Shown piece by piece: positions 1 to 7,121 of a DNA stretch of 16,820 nucleotides. The first letter of the stretch is position 1, and each line of letters opens with the position of its first letter. The DNA is from Armatimonadota bacterium. Its GTDB lineage: Bacteria; Armatimonadota; UBA5829. The position numbers and the translations under genes are program-made. The DNA is taken from assembly GCA_026415535.1 (NCBI GenBank), contig JAOAGX010000008.1:1-16820 (forward strand), in the 5' to 3' direction. The notes under the pieces were generated by a model. It saw nothing but the letters and a program-made list of their open reading frames with translations, ran no database searches and had not been told where the DNA came from.

Positions 1-491
1 ACATTTATGTCCCTCTGGAATATTCCGAGGTTCAGGCGCGAACAGTGAACGTATAGAACATCGCCCAACAGTCCGCTCTCGATGATCTCCTTCATCTTGT
101 TGACGCCGGCTGTGTACTCAAAAGTGTGATCCACCATAATAATGCAGCCGTTTTTCTTGCCTAAAGCAACAAGTTCTTCGGCTTCTTCCACACTGGCCGT
201 AAACGGTTTTTCAACGAGGACATGCTTTCCGGACTCAAGGGCTTTTTTCGCAAGAGGATAATGCGCGCTAACGTGTGTGCAAACCGCAACTGCATCAATC
301 GAACTGTCGTTGACGATATCGTCGTAGTTGGTGGTCGTCTCGATCATGGGATAAAGTGTTTTCATGTGCTTGAGACGCTTCTCGTCCAAGTCGCAGCAGA
401 CGGCCATTTCGCACGTTGGAATCTGATAAAAGTTGCGTATTATGTTGGGTCCCCAATATCCGGCCCCTACAACGCCGATCCTTACGCTCAT
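1..491 (-). CDS. Gfo/Idh/MocA family oxidoreductase, WbpB-like (partial, C-terminus off the left edge)
   Basis: This is the N-terminal 163 residues of an NAD(P)-dependent sugar oxidoreductase; the reading frame is open to base 1, so the gene continues outside the window. I translated it by hand. It begins with a Rossmann dinucleotide fold (GVVGAGYWGPN, residues 6-16), has the family's EKP motif at 94-96 (VLVEKPFTAS) and then MVDHTFEYTAG at 119-129. The ATG at 489-491 is preceded by GGAG seven bases upstream. With the nearby DegT aminotransferase and hexapeptide acetyltransferase and the 6-dehydrogenase further up, the likely role is oxidation at C3 of a UDP-N-acetyl-hexosaminuronic acid (WbpB/WlbA type) before transamination. 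The role is inferred from neighbours; the family is clear. It lies after a 311-base gap and may have its own promoter. Confidence 0.9.
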   Translation of the reverse strand, partial: MSVRIGVVGAGYWGPNIIRNFYQIPTCEMAVCCDLDEKRLKHMKTLYPMIETTTNYDDIVNDSSIDAVAVCTHVSAHYPLAKKALESGKHVLVEKPFTASVEEAEELVALGKKNGCIIMVDHTFEYTAGVNKMKEIIESGLLGDVLYVHCSRLNLGIFQRDIN

Positions 492-802
492 GTTTACTCT
501 CCAAAGTTAATTGATGTTTAGTTGTAACCAAAAGGTTTTGGCGAACAAGCAACCTCTAGTTGCTGGCATCGTCATCAAGTCAAGGTTAACACTATAGGCA
601 CGATAAGTCCAGCTGGAAATTGTACACTGAATAAAAAACGGTTTAGCCTACCATCTAGATTCTCCGTCGCGCTCAGAATGACAAGTCGACGGGAATGACA
701 ACTTGGCAGTCGTGTCACTCTGAGCGGAGCGAAGAATCTATCTGCGGCCACAAGAGCAAGCACGAATTTTAATTGTGCCTGTTCTTAACCCAATGGTCTG
801 AG
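492..802. other. 311-base intergenic gap with a hairpin repeat
   Basis: No credible gene lies here; the short open frames on both strands lack family motifs and overlap the repeat. The gap separates the phosphoglycosyl transferase from the oxidoreductase. Its centre (657-739) is an imperfect inverted repeat. Read on the minus strand, a run of six T follows the hairpin by under 20 bases, so it could attenuate or end transcription from upstream. Closer to the oxidoreductase, 528-541 is a small near-palindrome (CCAAAA-GG-TTTTGG) about 37 bases before the ATG, which could be an operator or chance. A minus-strand TTGACT lies near 578-583 but no convincing -10 box is spaced from it. Confidence 0.5.
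657..739. repeat. Imperfect inverted repeat (REP/MITE-like intergenic hairpin)
   Basis: The arms 657-683 and 713-739 are reverse complements at 22 of 27 positions, separated by 29 bases. The right arm reads TGTCACTCTGAGCGGAGCG then AAGAATCT. The 9-mer GAATGACAA occurs twice in direct orientation (676-684 and 693-701), the second copy inside the loop, so the element looks like three related units of which two face one way and one the other. The core resembles a short palindromic repeat dispersed between genes in several environmental bacterial phyla; that resemblance is from memory and was not searched. It does not interrupt a gene. Confidence 0.7.
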
Positions 803-1504
803 TCAGCATGCTCCTCGGCCTACTATGGCCTTAGTTATCGTTCGGAGCATGATACGAATATCGAGAATTAGCGACTGGTGCTCGAGGTACCAAATGTCCA
901 TCCGCACAGCCTCGTCAAACGGCACTCGGCTGCGGCCGTGAATCTGCCACCACCCGGTGATGCCAGGTATTCCTTCAAGCCTTCTACGGTGCCAGTCCTT
1001 ATAAAGCTCCACCTCATAAGGCAGATGCGGCCTCGGCTCCACCATGCTCATTTCGCCGCGCAACACATTGATCAACTGGGGTATTTCGTCTAAGCTAGTC
1101 CGCCTGAGGAATTTACCTATTAAAGTTACTCGGTCGTCGCAAGTCATCTTATAGAGCTTCTTATCACCTTGAAGCTTGCGAAGCTCTTCATCGCGGCCCT
1201 CGATAAAAAGCTTTATATACTCCCGGTGCCGTGCGTCGTCGCTACCGACATGCATGCTCCGAAACTTGTACATCACGAACTTCTTGCCGTCCTTGCCTAC
1301 CCTAGTCTGCTTAAACAAAACAGGCCCCGGACTGGTTAGTTTGATCAGTAACGCTAGTACCGCAGCTATGGGCGCCGCAACTACTAAACCGATCGACGCG
1401 GCTATCAAATCTAGCACCCGCTTCATTTTGTAGGCTCTGATCGGCTTGATCTCTTCAACTCCGCCGGTCTTATTACCCGTTGCGGCACCCTCTATGGTTG
1501 CCAT
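803..1504 (-). CDS. Undecaprenyl-phosphate sugar phosphotransferase (monotopic phosphoglycosyl transferase)
   Basis: The protein (233 residues) is a bacterial sugar transferase of the small monotopic class. It would transfer a sugar-1-phosphate from a UDP-sugar to undecaprenyl phosphate at the inner membrane and so begin the repeat unit. Visible family features are KRVLDLIAAS leading into one hydrophobic re-entrant helix (about 28-55), SPGPVLFKQTRVG (58-70), YKFRSM (79-84), the catalytic Asp-Glu pair in TSLDEIPQ (D139, E140), and WWQIHGRS (185-192). It lacks the large N-terminal multi-membrane region and CoA-binding-like domain of longer homologues. One oddity is VEPRP at 155-159, where the family nearly always has VGPRP, giving Glu at 156. 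The start ATG has GAGGA very close and AAGGGG further upstream; Met27 is a possible internal alternative. The preceding gene ends 55 bases upstream. The sugar specificity cannot be read from sequence. Confidence 0.93.
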   Translation of the reverse strand: MATIEGAATGNKTGGVEEIKPIRAYKMKRVLDLIAASIGLVVAAPIAAVLALLIKLTSPGPVLFKQTRVGKDGKKFVMYKFRSMHVGSDDARHREYIKLFIEGRDEELRKLQGDKKLYKMTCDDRVTLIGKFLRRTSLDEIPQLINVLRGEMSMVEPRPHLPYEVELYKDWHRRRLEGIPGITGWWQIHGRSRVPFDEAVRMDIWYLEHQSLILDIRIMLRTITKAIVGRGAC

Positions 1505-1559
1505 TCCTCACTACCCCTTGTTAATTTAACACCCCACCTCTGTCGGGCAGGTATGCAAC

Positions 1560-2663
1560 TCAAACAGCCACGACCTCTTTAATAACCGTGGCGACTTTTA
1601 CGAGCTGCTCTTCAGTCAGCTCGGGGAACATCGGGATCGAAACTATTTCTTTTGCATAACGCTCGGCAACCGGATGATCACCCTCCTTGCCTCCAAGAAA
1701 TGCGTAAGCAGGCTGAAGATGAAGAGGTACCGGGTAGTGAACTCCAGATCCCACGCCTTTTTCTTTTAGTGCAGCCATAAACGATTCTCTGTCTTTTACC
1801 CGGACAACGTACACATAATAAGAATGCCTCGCGTCCGGTTTCTCAATAGGGAGCACTACTCCGTCTATCCCAGCAAGCAATTCTTGATAAGTTTTCGCGT
1901 GAGAGCGCCTAGCCTCAACCCATTTGTCCAAATGCTTGAGCTTGATTCTCAGTATAGCAGCTTGTATACCGTCGAGCCTGGAATTGTAGCCGATAATAGC
2001 ATGTTCATACCAGGTGGTGCGACCGTTGTCGCGAAGAAGCTTGAGCTTCTCGGCAAGTTCGTCCGAATTGGTAAGGACTATTCCAGCGTCTCCGTAAGCC
2101 CCCAATGTCTTGCTAGGATAGAAACTAAACCCGGACGCATCTCCCATTCCGCCAACCTGCTTACCTTTGTAATGGGTGCCATGCGCTTGAGCGCAATCCT
2201 CGATAATCTTCAGGCCGTTAGCGCGTGCAATGGATAGGATCGCGTCCATGTCTACTGGGTGTCCATATAGGTGAACAGGCATAATAGCCTTGGTTCTCGG
2301 AGTAATCGCCGCGCTGACTTTTGCTGGGTCGATGCAGTAAGTTTCGGGGTCACAATCCACGAAGACCGGCGTTGCTCCGGCGTGCGAGACGGCTGCTGCC
2401 GTTGCGATAAAGGTGTTGGCCGGAACTATAACCTCGTCGCCTTCGCCAATACCAAGAGCTTTGAGGGCTAAGAAAAGAGCCTCGGTTCCATTGGCGACAC
2501 CGACCCCGTGCTTCACACCACAGTACTCCGCGAACTCAATCTCAAAGGATTTCATCTCGTCGCTGAGAATGAACGCGGTGTTTTCACAGACGTGTTTGAT
2601 GGCCGCTTCTACTTCGGCTGCAATCGAGCGATGCTGTATCTTCAGATCAATGAGTGGAACCAT
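1560..2663 (-). CDS. DegT/DnrJ/EryC1/StrS-family sugar aminotransferase, WbpE-like
   Basis: This is a 367-residue PLP-dependent aminotransferase acting on a nucleotide-linked keto sugar. Landmarks are NGTEALFLAL (58-67), HLYGHPVDMD (131-140), EDCAQAHG (155-162), and the lysine that binds PLP in FSFYPSKTLGAYGDAG (K185). The ATG is preceded by AAAGGG at suitable spacing, and the acetyltransferase gene ends 18 bases upstream, so the two are probably co-transcribed. Next to an acetyltransferase and with a Gfo/Idh oxidoreductase and a nucleotide-sugar 6-dehydrogenase in the same locus, it fits transamination of a UDP-3-keto-2-acetamido-uronic acid to the 3-amino sugar, as WbpE does. Other sugar aminotransferases of this fold (for example for 4-amino sugars) cannot be excluded from sequence alone. 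Confidence 0.93.
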   Translation of the reverse strand: MVPLIDLKIQHRSIAAEVEAAIKHVCENTAFILSDEMKSFEIEFAEYCGVKHGVGVANGTEALFLALKALGIGEGDEVIVPANTFIATAAAVSHAGATPVFVDCDPETYCIDPAKVSAAITPRTKAIMPVHLYGHPVDMDAILSIARANGLKIIEDCAQAHGTHYKGKQVGGMGDASGFSFYPSKTLGAYGDAGIVLTNSDELAEKLKLLRDNGRTTWYEHAIIGYNSRLDGIQAAILRIKLKHLDKWVEARRSHAKTYQELLAGIDGVVLPIEKPDARHSYYVYVVRVKDRESFMAALKEKGVGSGVHYPVPLHLQPAYAFLGGKEGDHPVAERYAKEIVSIPMFPELTEEQLVKVATVIKEVVAV

Positions 2664-2681
2664 TAAAATCCCTTTCTCTGC

Positions 2682-3317
2682 CTACTGATGGTAAAGTAAG
2701 TGAGCATATGGCTTGTCGGTCAAGCCAGTTTGGCACTTCAGATCATGTATACTGCAAATTACTCGGCCAGGATTCCCGACAACCACCGATTCCGGCGGAA
2801 CATCTTTAACAACTACTGCTCCGGAACCGATTACCGAGTGCGCACCGATGCGAACAAAAGGCAGGATCGTTACGTTAACCCCGATTTCGACTCCCTCTTC
2901 TATATGTGGTCCGCGCATGCACTCGCTTGAGTGAAGACAGCCTGGGTGAATGTCGTTGGCAATAGTCACTCCCGGTGCCATAAACGCATTGTCTTCTATT
3001 ATCGTAAACTGAGCCACATAACAGTTACAGTGTATTTTGACGTTAGAGCCGATCTTGCACCCGTAATCTATGGTCGTACAATTCCAAACTTGGAAGTTGT
3101 CGCCTATTTGGTTTTCTTCTCGAATGGTAACGTTATGACCTGTAGCAAGACGGTTACCAATGGTTGTCCCACCGTAGATTACTGTTCCAGATCGGATTGT
3201 AGCGTCGTTACCTATGCGAAGTACATAGTCCTTAATCTTGCGTCCTGTCAAGTAGCCAAGAATTGCAGTTTCATCTATTCGCGCGTTTGCACCTATGATT
3301 ACATTGTCCGAAGGCAT
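2682..3317 (-). CDS. Left-handed beta-helix (hexapeptide repeat) sugar N-acetyltransferase, WbpD-like
   Basis: The 211-residue protein is built almost entirely of hexapeptide repeats of the [LIV]-G-x4 type from about residue 7 to 185 (for example IGNRLATGHNVTI, IGSNVKIHCN and IGAHSVIGSGAVVV), ending with the usual KDVPP and VVVGNPGR (171-185). This is a trimeric left-handed beta-helix acyltransferase that probably uses acetyl-CoA. The NDIHPG loop (121-126) sits where WbpD/WlbB-type enzymes carry a similar excursion. Being just upstream of the DegT aminotransferase, it most likely acetylates the 3-amino group that enzyme makes. The ATG is preceded by AGAGGA at about eight bases. It follows an AT-rich gap and may be the first gene of a separate transcript. 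Another N- or O-acetylation role is possible. Confidence 0.9.
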   Translation of the reverse strand: MPSDNVIIGANARIDETAILGYLTGRKIKDYVLRIGNDATIRSGTVIYGGTTIGNRLATGHNVTIREENQIGDNFQVWNCTTIDYGCKIGSNVKIHCNCYVAQFTIIEDNAFMAPGVTIANDIHPGCLHSSECMRGPHIEEGVEIGVNVTILPFVRIGAHSVIGSGAVVVKDVPPESVVVGNPGRVICSIHDLKCQTGLTDKPYAHLLYHQ

Positions 3318-3505
3318 GTTAGCAGTCCTCTTCTATTTTTGCATTACCTATTGACTGAAATATGTTGCAATAGAACACAAACCCGCAGTTTTATTACATC
3401 GACCGCTCCTCAGCAAAACCAATAGAATAGCAAAAAAAGCAATTATTGCAACAATATATCTACTATCTATTATATTATATAATTTGACCGCGCCATATGA
3501 TAATT
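3318..3505 (-). promoter_or_regulatory. AT-rich intergenic gap, possible promoter region for the acetyltransferase-aminotransferase group
   Basis: This 188-base gap is strikingly AT-rich between about 3421 and 3490, unlike the rest of the window. On the minus strand it contains several TATAAT-like words near 3469-3484 and a TTGCAA...TATTCT pair with 16-base spacing around 3425-3452. None matches both boxes well. Also on the minus strand, GCAATAATTGC runs straight into seven T (3432-3449), which could act as a weak terminator after the aldolase gene, although the stem is poor. The region probably divides two transcripts; no start site can be fixed by eye. Confidence 0.35.
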
Positions 3506-4543
3506 CTATGCTAGAATCTCTTTAACCACATCTACCGCCTTCTTCACATCAGCAAGCGCTACGTCGAGGTGTGTTACAGCCCTGATCTTAGTTCCCCTAT
3601 AAGAACTCATTCTAACTCCGCGACTAATCAACTCGGACATGAACCTCGGAACATCCATGCCAGTGCGTGCAATGTCAAATAGGACAATGTTTGTCTCAAC
3701 TGATGTCGGGTCGATGTCTATAGAGTCGATCAAGGCGAGCCCTTCGGCCAGCACTTTGGCGTTCGCGTGATCTTCAGCTAATCGGTCTATATTGTGCTCT
3801 AAAGCATAAATACCAGCAGCTGCAATGATGCCGGCTTGTCTCATAGCCCCTCCAAACGCTCGCCGCCAGCGCAGGGCTTCATCTATGAACGCCTTACTAC
3901 CCGCCAGCATCGACCCTACAGGAGCACCCAGACCCTTCGACAGTGCAACATTGCAGGAGTCGAAATGAGCACAGTACTCCCGCAAAGATATTCCCGTGGC
4001 CACCGAAGCATTAAAGAGCCTAGAACCGTCTAGATGGCGCGCTAGCCCCAGTTCTGCCGCAGTATCACACACAGAACGTATTAGATCTATCGGCCAAATG
4101 GTACCGCCGCAAAGATTGTGAGTATTCTCGATGAAAACTATTCTAGTGCGAGGATACAACACATCGTTCGGTCGCATCGCAGCGCGTACGTCTTCGGGAC
4201 CAAATAGCCCGCGATCTCCACTGACAGGATAAATCATCATTTGACATAGCGACGCTATCGCACCGGATTCTAGATGTGCCGGATGAGACTCGGCATGCAT
4301 TATTACCTCATCGCCAGGTGAGCCGTGTATGCGAAACGCAATCTGGTTGCACATCGTTCCGGACGGCAGGAAGACAGCAGCCTCAGTTCCGAGCAACTCG
4401 GCTGTCATTTCTTCAAGTTTTCGGACCGTTGGATCTTCGCCTTTTTGCAGATCGCCGACCGGTGCTTTGGCCATAGCCTTGCGCATAGCATCGCTAGGCT
4501 GTGTTACCGTATCGGAAGATAGGTCTATCAGTCCTGAAATCAA
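3506..4543 (-). CDS. Threonine-aldolase-like PLP-dependent beta-hydroxy-amino-acid aldolase
   Basis: The protein (345 residues) is a fold-type I PLP enzyme of the low-specificity L-threonine aldolase (GntG-like) family, which reversibly splits beta-hydroxy amino acids to glycine and an aldehyde. Matching motifs are DLSSDTVTQPS (7-17), GEDPTVRKLEE (35-45), the PLP-stacking histidine in AESHPAH (H86), ENTHNLCGGT (139-148), HLDGSRLFNA (170-179), the PLP lysine in LSKGLGAPVGS (K203), and GGAMRQAG (231-238). One departure is VGDLQKGEDPT where the family usually reads VGDDVYGEDPT. It starts at TTG with a strong GGAGG six bases upstream; the next Met (20) would remove the DLSSDTVT motif. It directly follows the CapK-like ligase gene, an unusual place for an aldolase. 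It could feed an amino acid or aldehyde into glycan modification, or be a metabolic passenger. Confidence 0.92.
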   Translation of the reverse strand: MISGLIDLSSDTVTQPSDAMRKAMAKAPVGDLQKGEDPTVRKLEEMTAELLGTEAAVFLPSGTMCNQIAFRIHGSPGDEVIMHAESHPAHLESGAIASLCQMMIYPVSGDRGLFGPEDVRAAMRPNDVLYPRTRIVFIENTHNLCGGTIWPIDLIRSVCDTAAELGLARHLDGSRLFNASVATGISLREYCAHFDSCNVALSKGLGAPVGSMLAGSKAFIDEALRWRRAFGGAMRQAGIIAAAGIYALEHNIDRLAEDHANAKVLAEGLALIDSIDIDPTSVETNIVLFDIARTGMDVPRFMSELISRGVRMSSYRGTKIRAVTHLDVALADVKKAVDVVKEILA

Positions 4544-4549
4544 ATTGTG

Positions 4550-4554
4550 CCTCC
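4550..4554 (-). promoter_or_regulatory. Shine-Dalgarno site fixing the TTG start of the aldolase gene
   Basis: On the minus strand this reads GGAGG and stands six bases before TTG at 4541-4543. No ATG or GTG in frame nearby keeps the conserved N-terminal motif, so the TTG is the best start. Confidence 0.7.
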
Positions 4555-4609
4555 GAACTAGCGCTTTATGAGTCCGTCGCGGCGAGCTCTACATGCGAAA
4601 GACGCAAAA

Positions 4610-5986
4610 TCAATCTCCTAAAGAAATCCCTGCGGCCTTCATCCCGCACTTGGATATAAACAGCCTTCTCTTACCACCCTTAGTTAAGGGAATATGACTC
4701 ACCGGCCGAACTTCTACTGTTACATCCTGTCCCAGGTGAGCCTGGGCTGCTTGGTGAATGCGTTGCACTACTGATCCAGGATTTCCAACACTCACAACGC
4801 TGATAACGAACAAGTCAGGCTTTTCCTGCACGACTTGGAAGTCCTTTACCTCGCCGGAAAAACCTTCGAATAGGCCGGTAAAGAAATGAACAACGATTAC
4901 CTTGCCTGACGGCGTAACGCCGATATCGGTGAGACGTCCGGTAACCTGTTCGACGACCGGGAGGCCGCGTCCGCACTCGCATAACCTGTCCGAGGCGATA
5001 GCAACATCCTGGATATTATATCGAATGAAAGGCATAGAGTAGTGATTTAGGTCGGTCAACACGACCTGCCCTTCGCGATTTGGCGGACAGCGGTTTCCGT
5101 CTGAGTCAACAACTTCAAGAATCACATCCTCGGCGTTGACGTGATATGTGTTGCCAAACCCGCACTGCCCGGCAACCTCCATCCCCTCGCCTCCGTAGCC
5201 GTCATAAACCCTGCAACCAAAACACGACTCTATTAACTCGCGTTGGAATGGGAACAAAGTTTCTCCGGTGGTACAAACTGCGCTTACCTCTAGCTTAAGG
5301 CCCTTGTCAGTCACGAGTTTGGCGAGCGAATAAAGTGAAGATGCATAGCCTCGCAACGCCTTTGGTCGAAAGGCCTGTATTCTGCGCACAACTTGGTCCA
5401 CGTTGCCTTCCGTCAGATCAAACGCGCTAACGGCCATCATCCCCGAAAATCTGCGTTCTAGAAAACGCCAAAAAAAACCCTTTTTGAAAGCGCCGTGCGG
5501 AAAGCCGGTCACATTCACATAACGGTCACCAAGTTCGAGCCCGGCCCACTTCCAAAATCTGAGCAAACCGGCCCACTTGCGAGCTTTTTCTGCATCGCTC
5601 ATATAAAGAGTGAATGGTTCGCCTGTAGACCCACTACTCGACAATCTGGCTAGTTGACCGCGGTCGAACCGGTCCGATACCATTCGTTCCAGGTTGGCTC
5701 TAATAACGTCCTTAGTGACAATCGGGAGTTTCGGTAGATCGTCTACGGAACGCACGTCTTGCGGAGTCAGGCCGTGTTCGTCGAATAGTTCGCGGTAGAA
5801 GGGAACTGTCCAATAAGCGTGATCAACTAAGGACGCAAGCTTTCTATCCTGGATCGCACGAATTTCTTCGGGCGAAAGCCATTGCGATTGTTCTAACTCG
5901 CCGAGATACCGGCTGAGTGGCCAGCCTCGCACCTTTTCGGCAATCGGCAGACCTATTCGCTTAACTATAAACCTGCTGATATCCAT
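4610..5986 (-). CDS. CapK/PaaK-like adenylate-forming enzyme (phenylacetate-CoA ligase family)
   Basis: This 458-residue protein belongs to the ANL adenylate-forming superfamily, in the branch shared by phenylacetate-CoA ligase and capsule-locus CapK proteins. It activates a carboxylic acid with ATP; the substrate is not evident. Motifs in order are SSSGSTGEPF (116-125, phosphate loop), TTGETL (239-244), YDGYGGEGME (261-270, near the adenine site), FIRYNIQDVA (320-329) and GRLTD (350-354), with a C-terminal domain to the end containing GGKRRLF. Cysteines in LCECGRGLP (335-343) match the CxCGR signature of the family. The glycosyltransferase gene ends 18 bases upstream and the threonine-aldolase-like gene starts 66 bases downstream. 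In capsule loci such proteins are thought to activate acyl or amino-acid groups that decorate the glycan; that role is inferred here. Confidence 0.9.
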   Translation of the reverse strand: MDISRFIVKRIGLPIAEKVRGWPLSRYLGELEQSQWLSPEEIRAIQDRKLASLVDHAYWTVPFYRELFDEHGLTPQDVRSVDDLPKLPIVTKDVIRANLERMVSDRFDRGQLARLSSSGSTGEPFTLYMSDAEKARKWAGLLRFWKWAGLELGDRYVNVTGFPHGAFKKGFFWRFLERRFSGMMAVSAFDLTEGNVDQVVRRIQAFRPKALRGYASSLYSLAKLVTDKGLKLEVSAVCTTGETLFPFQRELIESCFGCRVYDGYGGEGMEVAGQCGFGNTYHVNAEDVILEVVDSDGNRCPPNREGQVVLTDLNHYSMPFIRYNIQDVAIASDRLCECGRGLPVVEQVTGRLTDIGVTPSGKVIVVHFFTGLFEGFSGEVKDFQVVQEKPDLFVISVVSVGNPGSVVQRIHQAAQAHLGQDVTVEVRPVSHIPLTKGGKRRLFISKCGMKAAGISLGD

Positions 5987-6004
5987 TAGGATTTGTTTCC
6001 AAAG

Positions 6005-7087
6005 TTACTTGCTGCGACCATAGAGTTTGGCAAGTTGTTTTGCACACTGATCCCAACCATATTTTTCTGCGTTGCGGCGTGCTGACTCGCCGATCGCTGC
6101 TGCGCGCTCGGGATCTTCGAGAAGACTGATAACCTCTCGCGCTAGTGCATCAACATCACCTACCGGCACGATGATACCGTCTTTGCCGTTCTCTATCATA
6201 TCGGGTATGCCTCCAGCATCAGTTGTAACTATCGGCAGACCTGAGGCTGAGGCTTCCAGCAGCGCCGTCGGCAGACCGTCATTGCGCGATGTATTAAGGA
6301 AAACGTCGGCTTTGTCAAACTCATCGGGTACATTTTCGTTCGGCAAGCGTCCGGTAAACCGGACACCTGTCAAGCCGCGTTGTTCTATGTACTTTTCCAT
6401 ATCAGCACGCAGTTCTCCGTCTCCGATGAACGTGATGGTTGCTTCTAGAATTCCGGCCTTCACCTTCTCGAATACCCGCAGTGCTGTCATGGGATCATAC
6501 ACGTCCTCAAAACGTCTGATCCATACTATGTTGGGCTGAAGCCGTTCACGTTTCCTAAAGCGAAACCTTTGCAGATCCACAAGGTTGCGTAGAACTTCGC
6601 TCTCGATGCCGTATTCAGAAAAGACGTTTTTGAGCCGGGCGGAAACTACGACGATTCTATCGGCCATTTTAAGGAAAGGAACTACAAGCCAGGCCCACCT
6701 AGCCAGGAAAACATGGCCAAGTCCGCCATGGTAGCTTATTATAAACCGCTTTCTGAAAAACAGCCTGTTGATAGGAGCACAAACCAGCACCGGTACAAAT
6801 CCCCACCATGAACATGCATGAACGTGAACCACATCACATTTCGGAGCAGTTCTAAGAAACCTCACGGCAACGAATAACGGCTGCAACAGAACTCTAAGAG
6901 GCTTCAACCACGAACGATCGAGCTTGTGCAAGATGGTATCGACGCGAAAGACGCGCGCTCCGGCACTTTCCAAACCATCAACCATCAGGTGCGCCTGAAT
7001 CGTCACGCCTCCTCTCTTAGGCAAATATGGCGCCACCATGCACACCCGAAGACCTCTTAGCCCGCTAACATCACTCTGCTCGACCAT
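6005..7087 (-). CDS. GT4-type glycosyltransferase
   Basis: A 360-residue retaining glycosyltransferase of GT-B fold. The N-terminal acceptor domain begins with VCMVAPYLPKRGGVTI (15-30), containing the GG loop. A short hydrophobic stretch precedes VVHVHACSWWG (86-96), and the C-terminal nucleotide-sugar domain contains FIGDGELRADM (220-230), VRFTGRLPNENV (242-253) and the D/E-x7-E type segment NDGLPTALLEASASGLP (269-285). It would add one sugar to the lipid-linked repeat unit on the cytoplasmic face. The usual basic residue of the domain linker may be supplied by the two arginines at 191-192. The ATG lacks a strong ribosome site. The dehydrogenase gene ends 34 bases upstream. Donor and acceptor are unknown. 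Confidence 0.92.
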   Translation of the reverse strand: MVEQSDVSGLRGLRVCMVAPYLPKRGGVTIQAHLMVDGLESAGARVFRVDTILHKLDRSWLKPLRVLLQPLFVAVRFLRTAPKCDVVHVHACSWWGFVPVLVCAPINRLFFRKRFIISYHGGLGHVFLARWAWLVVPFLKMADRIVVVSARLKNVFSEYGIESEVLRNLVDLQRFRFRKRERLQPNIVWIRRFEDVYDPMTALRVFEKVKAGILEATITFIGDGELRADMEKYIEQRGLTGVRFTGRLPNENVPDEFDKADVFLNTSRNDGLPTALLEASASGLPIVTTDAGGIPDMIENGKDGIIVPVGDVDALAREVISLLEDPERAAAIGESARRNAEKYGWDQCAKQLAKLYGRSK

Positions 7088-7121
7088 TAGAGTTCTTAAT
7101 TAGCAGATTAGCTATCCGACA

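Noticed and set aside
528..541. CCAAAA-GG-TTTTGG near-palindrome upstream of the oxidoreductase
   Set aside because: Too short and too AT-rich to call an operator without comparison to related genomes.
575..763. Minus-strand open frame of 62 codons in the intergenic gap
   Set aside because: It spans the inverted repeat and its translation is that of the hairpin arms; no ribosome site or family likeness.
1824..2237. Plus-strand open frame of 137 codons
   Set aside because: It lies wholly inside the aminotransferase gene on the other strand and shows no family motif; it is a shadow of that gene.
2931..3425. Plus-strand open frame of 164 codons reaching into the AT-rich gap
   Set aside because: Most of it is antisense to the acetyltransferase gene, its residues look random, and no ribosome site precedes it.
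3364..3452. Nine-base inverted repeat GTTGCAATA / TATTGCAAC flanking part of the AT-rich gap
   Set aside because: Arms are short, 71 bases apart and made of common AT-rich words; chance is likely.
6072..6539. Plus-strand open frame of 155 codons
   Set aside because: Serine- and proline-rich translation antisense to a clear GT4 domain; a codon-bias shadow.
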